Assembly (NCBI RefSeq): GCF_003602275.1
Contig: NZ_QZVT01000009.1
Coordinates: 407-64,406, forward strand
Direction: 5' to 3'
Length of the DNA stretch: 64,000 nucleotides
Origin: Arthrobacter cheniae
GTDB lineage: Bacteria > Actinomycetota > Actinomycetes > Actinomycetales > Micrococcaceae
Under the pieces are notes generated by a model. That model ran no database searches. It was not told the origin of the DNA and worked only from the letters and a program-made list of their open reading frames with translations. The translations under genes and the position numbers were made by a program. Each line of letters starts with the position of its first letter. Within the stretch, counting starts at the first letter, position 1. This document shows, one piece after another, positions 17,631-25,512 of the stretch.

Positions 17631-18011
17631 GTGGAAACAAGTCAAGTGGTGTGGATCATCGTCGGGATTGTCGTCCTCCTGGCTGTCATCGCCGTCGTGA
17701 TGCTTCTCGCGCGCAAGCGCGGTGCCGCCCAGCGCAAGCGCCAGCAGGACAAGGATCGACATCGCGCGGCTGAGATGCGCGAGAAGGCGAAGGCCACGGA
17801 ACTCGAAGCGCGCGAGCGCGAAGCCAAGGCCTCGATGGCCGATGCAGAGGCGCAGCAGGCCGAACTCGAGGCCGAGAGGCTTCGGCAGCAGGCCCAGGAG
17901 CGCCAGACGGATGCCCAGGGGCTGCGGGAGAAAGTGACCCACCACGTCGAACAGGCGGACACGCTCGATCCGGACGTGACGACGGACAAGGACCGGCGGA
18001 GCGGTCACTGA
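17631..18011 (+). CDS. single-pass membrane protein with long coiled coil
   Basis: The GTG at 17631 is preceded by GAGGGAG at a six-base spacing, so it is preferred over an ATG at 17586 whose extra residues are arginine-rich and not membrane-like. The 126-residue product has one N-terminal transmembrane helix (VVWIIVGIVVLLAVIAVVML), then about 80 highly charged residues rich in Glu, Arg, Ala and Gln forming a probable coiled coil (REKAKATELEAREREAKASM), and an acidic end. No enzyme motif is present. Similar short proteins are common in Arthrobacter-like genomes without known function. A TAAG-N4-CTTA motif lies upstream. Confidence 0.78.
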   Translation: METSQVVWIIVGIVVLLAVIAVVMLLARKRGAAQRKRQQDKDRHRAAEMREKAKATELEAREREAKASMADAEAQQAELEAERLRQQAQERQTDAQGLREKVTHHVEQADTLDPDVTTDKDRRSGH

Positions 18012-18103
18012 CCGGCTCCTACGCCTGACGATCCCGCATCCCCGCCGAGGACTCGAATGAGAGCTGTGGAACGATCATCCGGACAGTCCGACCAGGGGGC
18101 AGG

Positions 18104-19012
18104 GTGATGGGTGATGCGGTGACCGTGGTCATCACGGGCGCATCGAGCGGGATCGGACGCGCGACGGCACGCCTCTTCGCCAAGGACGGCGCTCAACTCG
18201 TCCTCGCAGGTCGGGACGAGGGAACGCTCGAGGCTGTTGCGGCGGAATGCCGTGGCAGGGGCGCCACAGCGATCTCCGTGCGGACGGATGTCTCCTCCGA
18301 GGCCGACGTCGACCGCCTCGCCGAGGCTGCGATCGAGCGGTTCGGGCGTATCGACGTGTGGGTGGGCAATGCCTCCCTCTACAGCTTCGGAACCTTCGAG
18401 CAGACACCCTCCGAGGTCTTCGACCGGCTCATCGCGGTGAACCTGTTGGGGCAGGTCTACGGGGCTCGGGCGGCGCTCCGCGTCTTCCGCAGCCAGGGGC
18501 GAGGCGTCCTCGTGTCGGTGGCCTCGGTCTACTCGCGTATCACGTCCCCCCTCGTGAGTCCCTATGTCACCAGCAAGTTCGGACTCCTCGGTTTCCTCGA
18601 GGTGCTGCGCATGGAACTGCGGGACGTCCCCGGCATCCACGTCTGCGCGGTTCTCCCGGCAACGATCGACACGCCCATCCACCAGCACGCCGCCAACTTC
18701 ACGGGTAGGCCGGTCCGCCCCCTGCCGCCGGTCACGGACCCGGTGCGGGTGGCCCGTGCAATCGTCCGGGTCTCGCGGCGGCCCCGGCGGCTCACACAGG
18801 TGGGGCGGGTGCAGTCGATGTTCGTCTACGCCCGGGCCCTGGCCCCCGCGCTGTACGAGCCGGTCATCGCCCGCGCCTACTTGGCCATGGCCCTGAAGAG
18901 CGGATCGCTGCCGATATCACCGGGTAACGTGTTCGAGGCCGACCGGCAAGTGACGGGGGTGACCGGTGGCTGGCGGCTGCTGCCCTGGCTGCGCCGTACC
19001 CCGGGCCGCTGA
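18104..19012 (+). CDS. short-chain dehydrogenase/reductase
   Basis: The 302-residue protein has the Rossmann glycine motif TGASSGIGRA near residue 12, the NAG-like WVGNAS near 88, the catalytic serine in VSVASVYS and the YVTSK tetrad (Tyr-x3-Lys) near residue 155. The extra C-terminal 90 residues, with a basic RVSRRPRRL block and a hydrophobic LAPALYEPVIARAYLAMAL segment, are typical of the actinobacterial long SDR branch. The substrate is not predictable. The start is either GTG 18104 or the adjacent ATG 18107. Monocistronic in appearance. Confidence 0.88.
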   Translation: MMGDAVTVVITGASSGIGRATARLFAKDGAQLVLAGRDEGTLEAVAAECRGRGATAISVRTDVSSEADVDRLAEAAIERFGRIDVWVGNASLYSFGTFEQTPSEVFDRLIAVNLLGQVYGARAALRVFRSQGRGVLVSVASVYSRITSPLVSPYVTSKFGLLGFLEVLRMELRDVPGIHVCAVLPATIDTPIHQHAANFTGRPVRPLPPVTDPVRVARAIVRVSRRPRRLTQVGRVQSMFVYARALAPALYEPVIARAYLAMALKSGSLPISPGNVFEADRQVTGVTGGWRLLPWLRRTPGR

Positions 19013-19097
19013 CCACGAGCTCGGCGCCCTGTCAATGTGAGCGACACGACCTGGGCTGCCGACATCGGGCCGGGCCGGTCCCCCCGATGATGGAAAC

Positions 19098-19370
19098 ATG
19101 GATCAATGGCAAGGCCTCCTCGCGCAGTGCGCCCGGAGTATGGGTTTCAATCGTGGTCCGAGGCGTGCAGCCTACGCATTGGCAGGGGTCGGGTTGTTCT
19201 GGGCTGTGGGGCTGCTCGGCGGGTTGCGGATCCTCCATTCTGCAACCTCGCCCATGACCACGCTCGTGATGCTGTACCTGATGCTCGTCGTCGTCGCGCT
19301 GTCGCTCGTCATCGCAGCAGCCGCAGTGGCCCAGCTGAGCAGGAACGCAGCGGAAAGGCGCCGGCGCTAG
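19098..19370 (+). CDS. small two-helix membrane protein
   Basis: This 90-residue protein has a polar N-terminus (MDQWQGLLAQCARSMGFNRG), two transmembrane helices (ALAGVGLFWAVGLLGGL and TLVMLYLMLVVVALSLVIAAA) and an Arg-rich end. I recognise no family. It is 85 bases downstream of the SDR gene and its coding end forms part of the terminator stem at 19352-19386. GC-rich third positions support it as a real gene. Confidence 0.6.
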   Translation: MDQWQGLLAQCARSMGFNRGPRRAAYALAGVGLFWAVGLLGGLRILHSATSPMTTLVMLYLMLVVVALSLVIAAAAVAQLSRNAAERRRR

Positions 19371-19386
19371 GCCCCGACGCCTTTCC
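19352..19386. terminator. terminator between convergent genes
   Basis: GGAAAGGCG (19352-19360) pairs with CGCCTTTCC (19378-19386). The 5' arm is inside the last codons of the small membrane protein; on the other side the catalase gene ends at 19405. Confidence 0.65.
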
Positions 19387-19404
19387 CTGAGTGGTCCGGC
19401 CTGT

Positions 19405-21066
19405 CTACCGGCTGACGACGACGTGCTCGTTCGGCACGCAGTGCGTCATGGTCAGGCCCTCGACGTCGCGTGGTCCGTTGTTGCCGAGGTTCTTCAGGCG
19501 GGCGAGCTCGTCCTCGGACAGGGTCTGGCTCGCGAGCGGCGGCAGATCCTTGATCTCGTCGAGACCGATGCCCAGGCCGTCGCCGACGCGGTTCCCCAGT
19601 TCGTCGTCGACCAGGTAGAAGTGCCACACCATGCGTTCCTGCACGGCGCGCGCGGCCTGGCCGATCAGCGTCACGAAGTTGCCGACGAGGTCGTCCTTCT
19701 CCCACTGCTCGAGCAGCTGGTAGCGCTGGCCCGCCTGCAGGTAGTCGTTGGTCAGTGGGATCCGCTTCCGAGTCAGGTGTCCGTGGATCTCCGGGCCCTG
19801 GTCGTCATGAGCGGGGTACTGCCCTTCACGCAGCCCGCCGGTGATCGAGGGTTCGTAGTTCACGTGCGGGTTCTGCCCCTGCGCCAGGTCCGTCCCGTAG
19901 GACATCTGGCCGCCGCGCTGGTTCGTGTGTACGGAGGCGTTCTTCGCCGAATTGACGGGCAGCTGCAGGTAGTTCGGTCCCACGCGGTAGCGCTGGGCGT
20001 CGCTGTAGCTGAAGGTACGGCCCACCAGCATCTTGTCGTCCGAGAAGTCCAATCCATCGACGAGCACCCCCGTACCGAAGGAGAGCTGCTCGTTCTCGTT
20101 GTGGTGGTCGCTGACGTTGCGGTTCAGCGTCATGGTGCCGACCAACTTCGGTTCGAAGTCCTGCTCGGGCCACGTCTTGGTGTCGTCGAGCGGATCGAAG
20201 TCGAGTTCGGGGTGGTCGCCGTCGTCCATCAGCTGCACGTACAGGTCCCACTTCGGGTAGTCAGCGCGCTCGATAGCCTCGAACAGGTCCTTCGAGGCGT
20301 GTCCGAGCTCCGTCGCCTGGATGTTGGCGGCGTCCTCCTCGGTGAGGCTCTTCACGCCCTGGTGCGGCTGCCACGTGTATTTGACGAGCTTCGTTCCGCC
20401 GTCGGCGTTCACCCACTTGTAGGTGTTGACGCCGAAGCCCTGCATATGGCGATAGTCCGCCGGGATGCCGCGGGGACTGAAGAGATTTACGAGCATGTGC
20501 ATGGACTCGGGCGTCTGGGACATGAAGTCGAAGATGCGGCCCGGTTCCTGCCGGAAGGTGATGGGGTCCGGCTTCAGCGCGTGGATGACGTCCGGGAACT
20601 TGATGGCATCGCGGATGAAGAACACCGCGAGGTTGTTGCCCACCATGTCCCAGTTGCCGTCCTCGGTGTAGAACTTGACAGCGAAGCCGCGGGGGTCGCG
20701 CGCGGCCTCGGAGGAGTCGCGGCCTCCGATGACGGTCGAGAAACGGATGGCGACGTCGGTCTTCTTGCCGGGCTCGGAGAACAGCTTCGCGCGGGTGTAC
20801 CGGGCGATCGGCTCGTCACCCCACGTACCGGTCGCCTCGAAATCGCCGTAGGCCACGAACCCGCGTGCATGCACCACACGCTCCGGGATGCGCTCCCGGT
20901 CGAAGTGGCTGATCTTCTCCAGGAGCTGGTAGTTCTCCAGGGTGGCTGGGCCGCGGGCCCCCACCGTGCGGGAATTCTGGTTGTCGTAGACCTGGTGGCC
21001 CTGGCGGTTCGTCAGGACGGAGCGGTCATCGCCCTCGGCGGGTGGCTGGCTGGCGACATCGGTCAT
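19405..21066 (-). CDS. katA: monofunctional haem catalase
   Basis: The ATG at 21066 follows GAGGAGA; the longer frame has no support. The 553-residue protein is a clade-typical haem catalase: catalytic His66 in RVVHARGF, the haem-pocket asparagine in [16 protein letters not shown]-region [15 protein letters not shown], and the proximal haem tyrosine in [16 protein letters not shown]. It breaks down hydrogen peroxide in the cytoplasm. It lies 105 bases downstream of a pyruvate-oxidase-like gene in the same direction, and such an enzyme could produce the peroxide that catalase removes. A possible promoter is annotated at 21141-21169. Confidence 0.95.
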   Translation of the reverse strand: MTDVASQPPAEGDDRSVLTNRQGHQVYDNQNSRTVGARGPATLENYQLLEKISHFDRERIPERVVHARGFVAYGDFEATGTWGDEPIARYTRAKLFSEPGKKTDVAIRFSTVIGGRDSSEAARDPRGFAVKFYTEDGNWDMVGNNLAVFFIRDAIKFPDVIHALKPDPITFRQEPGRIFDFMSQTPESMHMLVNLFSPRGIPADYRHMQGFGVNTYKWVNADGGTKLVKYTWQPHQGVKSLTEEDAANIQATELGHASKDLFEAIERADYPKWDLYVQLMDDGDHPELDFDPLDDTKTWPEQDFEPKLVGTMTLNRNVSDHHNENEQLSFGTGVLVDGLDFSDDKMLVGRTFSYSDAQRYRVGPNYLQLPVNSAKNASVHTNQRGGQMSYGTDLAQGQNPHVNYEPSITGGLREGQYPAHDDQGPEIHGHLTRKRIPLTNDYLQAGQRYQLLEQWEKDDLVGNFVTLIGQAARAVQERMVWHFYLVDDELGNRVGDGLGIGLDEIKDLPPLASQTLSEDELARLKNLGNNGPRDVEGLTMTHCVPNEHVVVSR

Positions 21067-21140
21067 GGGTTTCTCCTCGCAGCGGGCTCTGGGTTCCTGG
21101 GGCAGCGTGGGACGACCAGGTGGCCCCACGTCCGCCCTCG

Positions 21141-21169
21141 ACGCTACCGAAGGCGGAGGTGGACAGCAA
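21141..21169 (-). promoter_or_regulatory. candidate catalase promoter
   Basis: On the minus strand, TTGCTG (21169-21164) and TAGCGT (21146-21141) are separated by 17 bases, giving a leader of about 70 bases to the catalase ATG. Read from sequence only. Confidence 0.35.
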
Positions 21170-21171
21170 CC

Positions 21172-22998
21172 TTAGTGTTCGGTCGGCAGGGAGCCCTTGC
21201 CGTCCTCGATGTGCGCGTAGCGACGCAGGAGTTCCGCCCCGCTGCTGTTCCGTTCCACTGCGAGCGCCTCCTGCATGGCCTCGAGCTTCGCGGCCCCTGC
21301 CGGGAAGGGCGGCAGGAGCGGCACGTTCGGATCCGTCACGACGTCGAGGATGAACGGGCGGTCCGCCGCGAGGGCCCGCCGCCATGCGTCCGCGAGGTCG
21401 TCGGGGTCCTCGATCCGCACGCCCTCGAGGCCCAGCAGGCGCGCGTATGCCGCGATGTCGACGTCGGGCAGTGCCTGGCTGTCCCCGAATCTCGGCTCGC
21501 CCTCCATCTCACGCTGCTCCCACGAGACCTCTGCGAGGTCCTGGTTGGAGAGGACGCAGACGATGAACCGGGGATCGGTCCAGCCCTGCCACAGCCGGGC
21601 GACAGTGACGAGCTCGGCAAGCCCGGCCATCTGCATGGCGCCGTCGCCGGCGAGCACGACGACGGGGCGTTCGGGCCGGGCGAGTTTCGCGGCGATGCCG
21701 TAGGGAACGCCTGCACCCATGCAGCCAAGGGTGCTGGAGAGGTGGGCCGGCACTCCGCGCGGCAGCCGGAGCTGGCGTGCGTACCAGTACACGCAACTGC
21801 CGACGTCGACCGCGACCTGCGCGTCATGCGGCAGCACGGCGTTCAGTTCGTGCACCACGCGCTCGGGGTTCACGGGCTCGGCCGGGGTCATGGCACGCTC
21901 TGCGGCGATGCGGTGCCACCGGTCCACCTGCTCCTCGACCTCGGTGCGGTACGAATGGTCCTGCTGTCGGTGCAGCAGGACCAGCAGGGAACTGAGTGTC
22001 GCGGCGGCGTCGCCATGCAGTGCGACCTCGACCGGGTACCGGTTGCCGATCGCCTTCGGGTCGATGTCGATCTGTACGGCGCGCGCCTGACCGGGTGCCG
22101 GGTAGTACTCGGTCCACGGGTCGTTGGAGCCGATGATCAGCAGGGTGTCGCACGTGTCCATGAGGTGCGCGCTCGCGGTGGTACCGAGATGGCCCATGGT
22201 GCCGGTGGCGTAGGGGAGGGATTCGTCCACGAAGGGCTTGCCGAGCAGGCTCGTGGTGATGCCGGCCCCCAGCCGTTCGGCGATGGCGACGACCTCCTGC
22301 TGTGCGTGTGCTGCGCCCTGGCCCACCAGCAGTGCAACCTTCTGTCCCCCATTCAGGAGGGCTGCGGCGTCGTGCAGGTCGCCCTCGCGAGGAGCGACAG
22401 TACCCAGGGACCAGACGGGCGACGACGGCACCACTCCGTGCTCGTGAGGCGTCTCGGGTGCCGGTGCCTGTTGGACATCGTGCGGCAGGATCACGACGGC
22501 GGGCGATCGTGTGGCAAGTGCGGCCTTGAAGGCGCGGTCCAGGACCAGGGGTAGCTGCTCCGGGTCGGAGACCTGCTGGAGGAACGCGGAGGCGACGTCC
22601 TTGAAGAGGCTGTGCAGGTCGATCTCCTGCTGGTAGCCCGAGCCGAGGACGGTCCGACTCTGCTGGCCGATGACAGCGACGACGGGCACGCTGTCCATCC
22701 GTGCGTCGTACAGCCCGTTCAGCAGATGCACAGCGCCGGGGCCCTGCGTGGCCGTCACGACGCCTACCCGGCCCGTGTACTTGGCATGCGCCACCGCCAT
22801 GAAGGCTGCTGCCTCCTCATGGCGGGCCTGGATGAAGGCAGGCTTCCCGGCCCGACGCAGAGCACCGAGGAGGGGATTGATACCGTCCCCGCTGTAGCCG
22901 AAGATCCTGTCCACCCGCCAGGCTGTCAGGTGGCGGACCACGAAGTCGGCTACGGAGCCCGCGTCCTCTGCCACGTCCTGCTCCGCGTCCTCTGCCAT
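21172..22998 (-). CDS. poxB: thiamine diphosphate-dependent pyruvate oxidase/dehydrogenase-like enzyme
   Basis: The ATG at 22998 lies five bases after the stop of the Vms1-like gene, so the two form an operon; the longer frame overlaps that gene and is not real. The 608-residue enzyme has the three-domain TPP architecture: the activating glutamate in QARHEEAAAFMA near residue 60, a middle FAD-type domain (LLIIGSNDPWTEYYPAPGQA), and the TPP-binding motif from VLAGDGAMQMAG to VCVLSNQDLAE near residues 450-485. This fits PoxB-like decarboxylases; acetolactate synthase is less likely given the neighbours and no small subunit. It would turn pyruvate into acetate or acetyl phosphate, passing electrons to quinone or oxygen. 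Confidence 0.88.
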   Translation of the reverse strand: MAEDAEQDVAEDAGSVADFVVRHLTAWRVDRIFGYSGDGINPLLGALRRAGKPAFIQARHEEAAAFMAVAHAKYTGRVGVVTATQGPGAVHLLNGLYDARMDSVPVVAVIGQQSRTVLGSGYQQEIDLHSLFKDVASAFLQQVSDPEQLPLVLDRAFKAALATRSPAVVILPHDVQQAPAPETPHEHGVVPSSPVWSLGTVAPREGDLHDAAALLNGGQKVALLVGQGAAHAQQEVVAIAERLGAGITTSLLGKPFVDESLPYATGTMGHLGTTASAHLMDTCDTLLIIGSNDPWTEYYPAPGQARAVQIDIDPKAIGNRYPVEVALHGDAAATLSSLLVLLHRQQDHSYRTEVEEQVDRWHRIAAERAMTPAEPVNPERVVHELNAVLPHDAQVAVDVGSCVYWYARQLRLPRGVPAHLSSTLGCMGAGVPYGIAAKLARPERPVVVLAGDGAMQMAGLAELVTVARLWQGWTDPRFIVCVLSNQDLAEVSWEQREMEGEPRFGDSQALPDVDIAAYARLLGLEGVRIEDPDDLADAWRRALAADRPFILDVVTDPNVPLLPPFPAGAAKLEAMQEALAVERNSSGAELLRRYAHIEDGKGSLPTEH

Positions 22999-23003
22999 CG
23001 CGC

Positions 23004-24158
23004 CTAGCCCGCAGCCGGTACGTCTGGGCCGGTGGGCCAGCGCAGGAGGGCTGCGATGGGCTTCTCCTGCAACGCACCCGAGGGGTACATGGTGACCTGC
23101 GCATCGGTGAGTGCGGCTGCCCTGAGCAGGCCGGCCACCGCCGGCACCGTGCCCAGCACGCCGGTTCCTGCGGTGTCCGCCTCGGACAGTGCAACCCAGG
23201 GAGCGGAGTCGAGGGCCAGAAGCGTCTCGCCGTCCCACGCCGTCGTCTCGAGGAGGAGGGATTCGACCTGTGCCTGCTGCAGGGCGGCGATCACCGCACC
23301 GCGGCCGACGGCGGACGTCCGCGTCCCGCGGCCCTCCTTCTCGGCGAGCCGTTCCAGCAGAGCGCGCTGGCGGTCCGCCATGGTCAGGGCGACGAGCTGC
23401 TGGACCTGCTCGAGGAAGGTCTCCTCATCCGCGCCGGCCGCCCGCGTGTTGGATTCGATGATGCTGAGCTTGGCCCGGGACTCATGCGAGACCTCGTCGG
23501 CCACCAGTTGGCGGGCGCGGATGTCACCGGCGACGATGATCAGCTGTGCACGGTGTTCGGCTGCGATGCGGTCGATCTCCGACGCGACCTCGCCGGCATT
23601 CATCTTCCAGACCTTTTCCGCATGCTGCTGCATGCGCTTGTGTGCCCAGCCACCACTGCCGAGCTTGCGGGTGTGGTCGGTGTCTCCCTCGATCACGGAA
23701 TCCGGATCACCGGAGGTGATGTGGGCCTCGTCCCCGTCGGCGAAACGAAGGTACACCTCGCCGCCGTGGTGCCCTACCTCGGCGACGATGTAGGCAAAGT
23801 CCTCGGGGGTATGGCGTACCAGCGGGGTGAGATCCGGGATGGGTCCGGTGGCTGTCACCGCGAGGCCCACGAGGGCGCCGGGCAGGAACTCGTCGACGAC
23901 GGCCGTCCCGTCGTTCACCAGGACGTAGCGCGTCACGGGATCGGGGAGTCCCTTCGCGGACGTGCTGAGCGCTCTGAGCGCCGCCTCCACGTCCTGCTCC
24001 GGGGCGCCGGCGTCCTTCATCTCCTGGGCGACGCTGCGCGGAAGGATCTCGTCGTTGGCCAGGCCGTCCACGGTGCCGGTGCTGCCATCCACGTAGATGG
24101 TGGTCCATGGTCCAGGAGAGTCGAAGAGCTGGGCATGGTCTCTGAGTAGGTTCGTCAC
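23004..24158 (-). CDS. Rv2629/Vms1-like (baeRF2) release-factor-related protein
   Basis: The GTG at 24158 follows GGGGAT. The 384-residue protein resembles M. tuberculosis Rv2629 and the bacterial/archaeal eRF1-like (baeRF) families. An N-terminal domain is followed near residue 170 by KLGSGGWAHKRMQQHAEKVW, the glycine-glutamine-containing loop that corresponds to the catalytic loop of eRF1/Vms1-like peptidyl-tRNA hydrolases, then a region with LIIVAGDIRARQLVADEV. This predicts action on peptidyl-tRNA on stalled ribosomes or during dormancy; Rv2629 belongs to the hypoxia (DosR) regulon. It is co-transcribed with the pyruvate-oxidase-like gene. A TAAG-N4-CTTA motif lies 58 bases upstream. Confidence 0.82.
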   Translation of the reverse strand: MTNLLRDHAQLFDSPGPWTTIYVDGSTGTVDGLANDEILPRSVAQEMKDAGAPEQDVEAALRALSTSAKGLPDPVTRYVLVNDGTAVVDEFLPGALVGLAVTATGPIPDLTPLVRHTPEDFAYIVAEVGHHGGEVYLRFADGDEAHITSGDPDSVIEGDTDHTRKLGSGGWAHKRMQQHAEKVWKMNAGEVASEIDRIAAEHRAQLIIVAGDIRARQLVADEVSHESRAKLSIIESNTRAAGADEETFLEQVQQLVALTMADRQRALLERLAEKEGRGTRTSAVGRGAVIAALQQAQVESLLLETTAWDGETLLALDSAPWVALSEADTAGTGVLGTVPAVAGLLRAAALTDAQVTMYPSGALQEKPIAALLRWPTGPDVPAAG

Positions 24159-24216
24159 GAAGATCCCCTGTCGTATAAGTGCTGGTTCATCCGGTGCAGG
24201 CGCCGCGCCGGAATAC

Positions 24217-24228
24217 TAAGGACACTTA
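24217..24228 (-). promoter_or_regulatory. TAAG-N4-CTTA motif, copy 2
   Basis: Read on the minus strand it is TAAGTGTCCTTA followed by GTATTCC, which extends the match with copy 1 (CTTAGTANT in both). It lies 58 bases before the Rv2629-like gene on the same strand. Confidence 0.45.
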
Positions 24229-24331
24229 TGGTCTATCACCCGGAGCGAGCCGCTGAGAAGGATTCATGGAGTCGTCACCGGGCTTGAAAAAGCCTCGGCA
24301 CGCGTGGGTGGCGGCAGGTAGCGTGGACGGC

Positions 24332-24541
24332 ATGCTCACAGTTCCCGAGAATTTCCCGCCCGCATACATCACGTTCCTCGAGGCCCAGGACGAGGGTTTC
24401 GCCGAGACGGTGCTCATGGTCATGAAGCAGTCCCTCGCCGAGGGGAAGTACGGAATCCTCGTCAGCAGCCACGCCCTGGATCGCCAGGCCGAACTGTCGC
24501 AGGAGGTGCCGTTCGGCGAGGTCGTCGAAGGCACCCGCTGA
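24332..24541 (+). CDS. small conserved-type hypothetical protein
   Basis: I chose the ATG at 24332, giving 69 residues (MLTVPENFPPAYITFLEAQD, then a helical segment with ETVLMVMKQSLAEGKYGILV, ending QEVPFGEVVEGTR). An in-frame ATG at 24266 would add 22 residues that look non-coding. The protein is soluble, acidic and has no motif I can name. It is divergent from the Rv2629-like gene and ends in a shared terminator. Confidence 0.6.
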   Translation: MLTVPENFPPAYITFLEAQDEGFAETVLMVMKQSLAEGKYGILVSSHALDRQAELSQEVPFGEVVEGTR

Positions 24542-24599
24542 CGGCATTGCTGATCCGGACGGGCAACTCCTTCGGCGGATCAGCGGATGACGGTCAAGC

Positions 24600-24632
24600 A
24601 GGGAAGCGCCGGCCATCGGCCGACGCTTCCCT
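24600..24632. terminator. bidirectional terminator
   Basis: AGGGAAGCG (24600-24608) pairs with CGCTTCCCT (24624-24632) and an inner CGGCC/GGCCG stem closes a three-base loop. It lies between the convergent small genes. Confidence 0.8.
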
Positions 24633-24678
24633 CGTGCGGTGCTATCGGGCCCGGTGCTACCGGACCGGCTGGCGGGTG

Positions 24679-24828
24679 CTAGTTCCCCGAGCCGTTCGAG
24701 TCAGCGGGATCAGCGCCCTCGGCGGGATCCTCGGTGTGCACCCTGATGTCCTCCGGATCGGCGTCGAGGTCGCCCTCGGCAGGGGCTTCGTTGTGGTGGC
24801 GTTCGTCGTCACTCGGCTTCTCTGACAT
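24679..24828 (-). CDS. 49-residue acidic protein
   Basis: The ATG at 24828 follows AAAGGA at a good spacing. The product (MSEKPSDDERHHNEAPAEGD and onward) is almost wholly Asp, Glu, Pro, Ala and Ser, with no hydrophobic core, so it is probably disordered. No family is recognised. It has its own promoter region with a TAAG-N4-CTTA motif 29 bases before the start and a terminator behind it, which argues that it is a real gene. Confidence 0.55.
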   Translation of the reverse strand: MSEKPSDDERHHNEAPAEGDLDADPEDIRVHTEDPAEGADPADSNGSGN

Positions 24829-24856
24829 GCACTCGTCCTTTCGGTTCAAGGGAAAG

Positions 24857-24868
24857 TAAGCTCCCTTA
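24857..24868 (-). promoter_or_regulatory. TAAG-N4-CTTA motif, copy 3
   Basis: On the minus strand TAAGGGAGCTTA followed by CTTTCCC, 28 bases before the ATG of the acidic protein. The AT-rich extension differs in one or two places from copies 1 and 2. Confidence 0.4.
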
Positions 24869-24952
24869 TCGTCAGTGTACGGATCTGTCATCGCAGGCAT
24901 AACCCGCAACCCCTGGGTGACGCGGCATCGTCAGCATGATTACCATCGAGGC

Positions 24953-25465
24953 ATGGAGAGCGAGAGCGTCACGGAGTGCCGGGTCGACGGGCGCTCGCGA
25001 CGTATTCTCTCGTCGGCTGCGGTGGGGCTGGCGTCGTTGGGACTGGGCCTCGCTGCCCACGTGGTGTCCGGAGGCGATCTACCGGATACGCCGATCCTGT
25101 TCGGGCTGGCCGCACTGGCCGTCCTGGCCGCCACCCTCGTGTCGCACGGCAGGCTTCCGGGCTGGGCCGTGATGCTCGTCCTCGGTGTAGCCCAGCAGGT
25201 GCTTCACTGGCTCCTCGGCGGACTGGCGGATGCGCCGTCGTCGACTGTTCCCGGTGCGGACGGACATCATGGCGGTGATGTCCCGATCGGAACGGCAGCG
25301 CCCCGGGGGCACTCCCCGGAGTTGATGCTCATGCTGCACGCACACCTGGCGGTGGCGCTCCTCGTCGGCTGGGCCGTCCTGCAGCGACAATCCGTGATCG
25401 GGTGGCTCTCCGTCCGCCGTCGCCCCCAGGTCCAGCGAAGCGAGGAAGGCGCTCCCATCACGTGA
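24953..25465 (+). CDS. multi-helix membrane protein with His-rich loop
   Basis: The ATG at 24953 gives 170 residues; an upstream frame to 24875 is not convincing. After a short polar start come four or five hydrophobic segments (SSAAVGLASLGLGLAAHVV, ILFGLAALAVLAATLVS, LPGWAVMLVLGVAQQVLHWL, MLMLHAHLAVALLVGWAVL) and a loop between the third and fourth rich in histidine (GADGHHGG) and with further histidines in the helices (VLHWLL, MLHAHL). The spread of histidines hints at metal or haem contact but no family is recognised. The last codons are inside a perfect palindrome that serves as terminator. Confidence 0.65.
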   Translation: MESESVTECRVDGRSRRILSSAAVGLASLGLGLAAHVVSGGDLPDTPILFGLAALAVLAATLVSHGRLPGWAVMLVLGVAQQVLHWLLGGLADAPSSTVPGADGHHGGDVPIGTAAPRGHSPELMLMLHAHLAVALLVGWAVLQRQSVIGWLSVRRRPQVQRSEEGAPIT

Positions 25466-25482
25466 TGGGAGCGCCTTCCTCG
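25441..25482. terminator. 42-bp perfect palindrome terminator
   Basis: Two 21-base arms (25441-25461 and 25462-25482) are exact complements meeting at CACGTG with no spacer. The stop codon of the upstream membrane protein lies inside the second arm; the convergent OYE gene ends at 25513. It can terminate both strands. Confidence 0.85.
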
Positions 25483-25512
25483 TGCAGCAGGACGGTCGGG
25501 ACGTGGCGAAGC

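Noticed and set aside
19423-22554. A 1043-codon plus-strand open frame
   Set aside because: It is antisense to the catalase and pyruvate-oxidase-like genes, both of which have complete family motifs. Long antisense frames are common at this GC content and its translation has no domain pattern.
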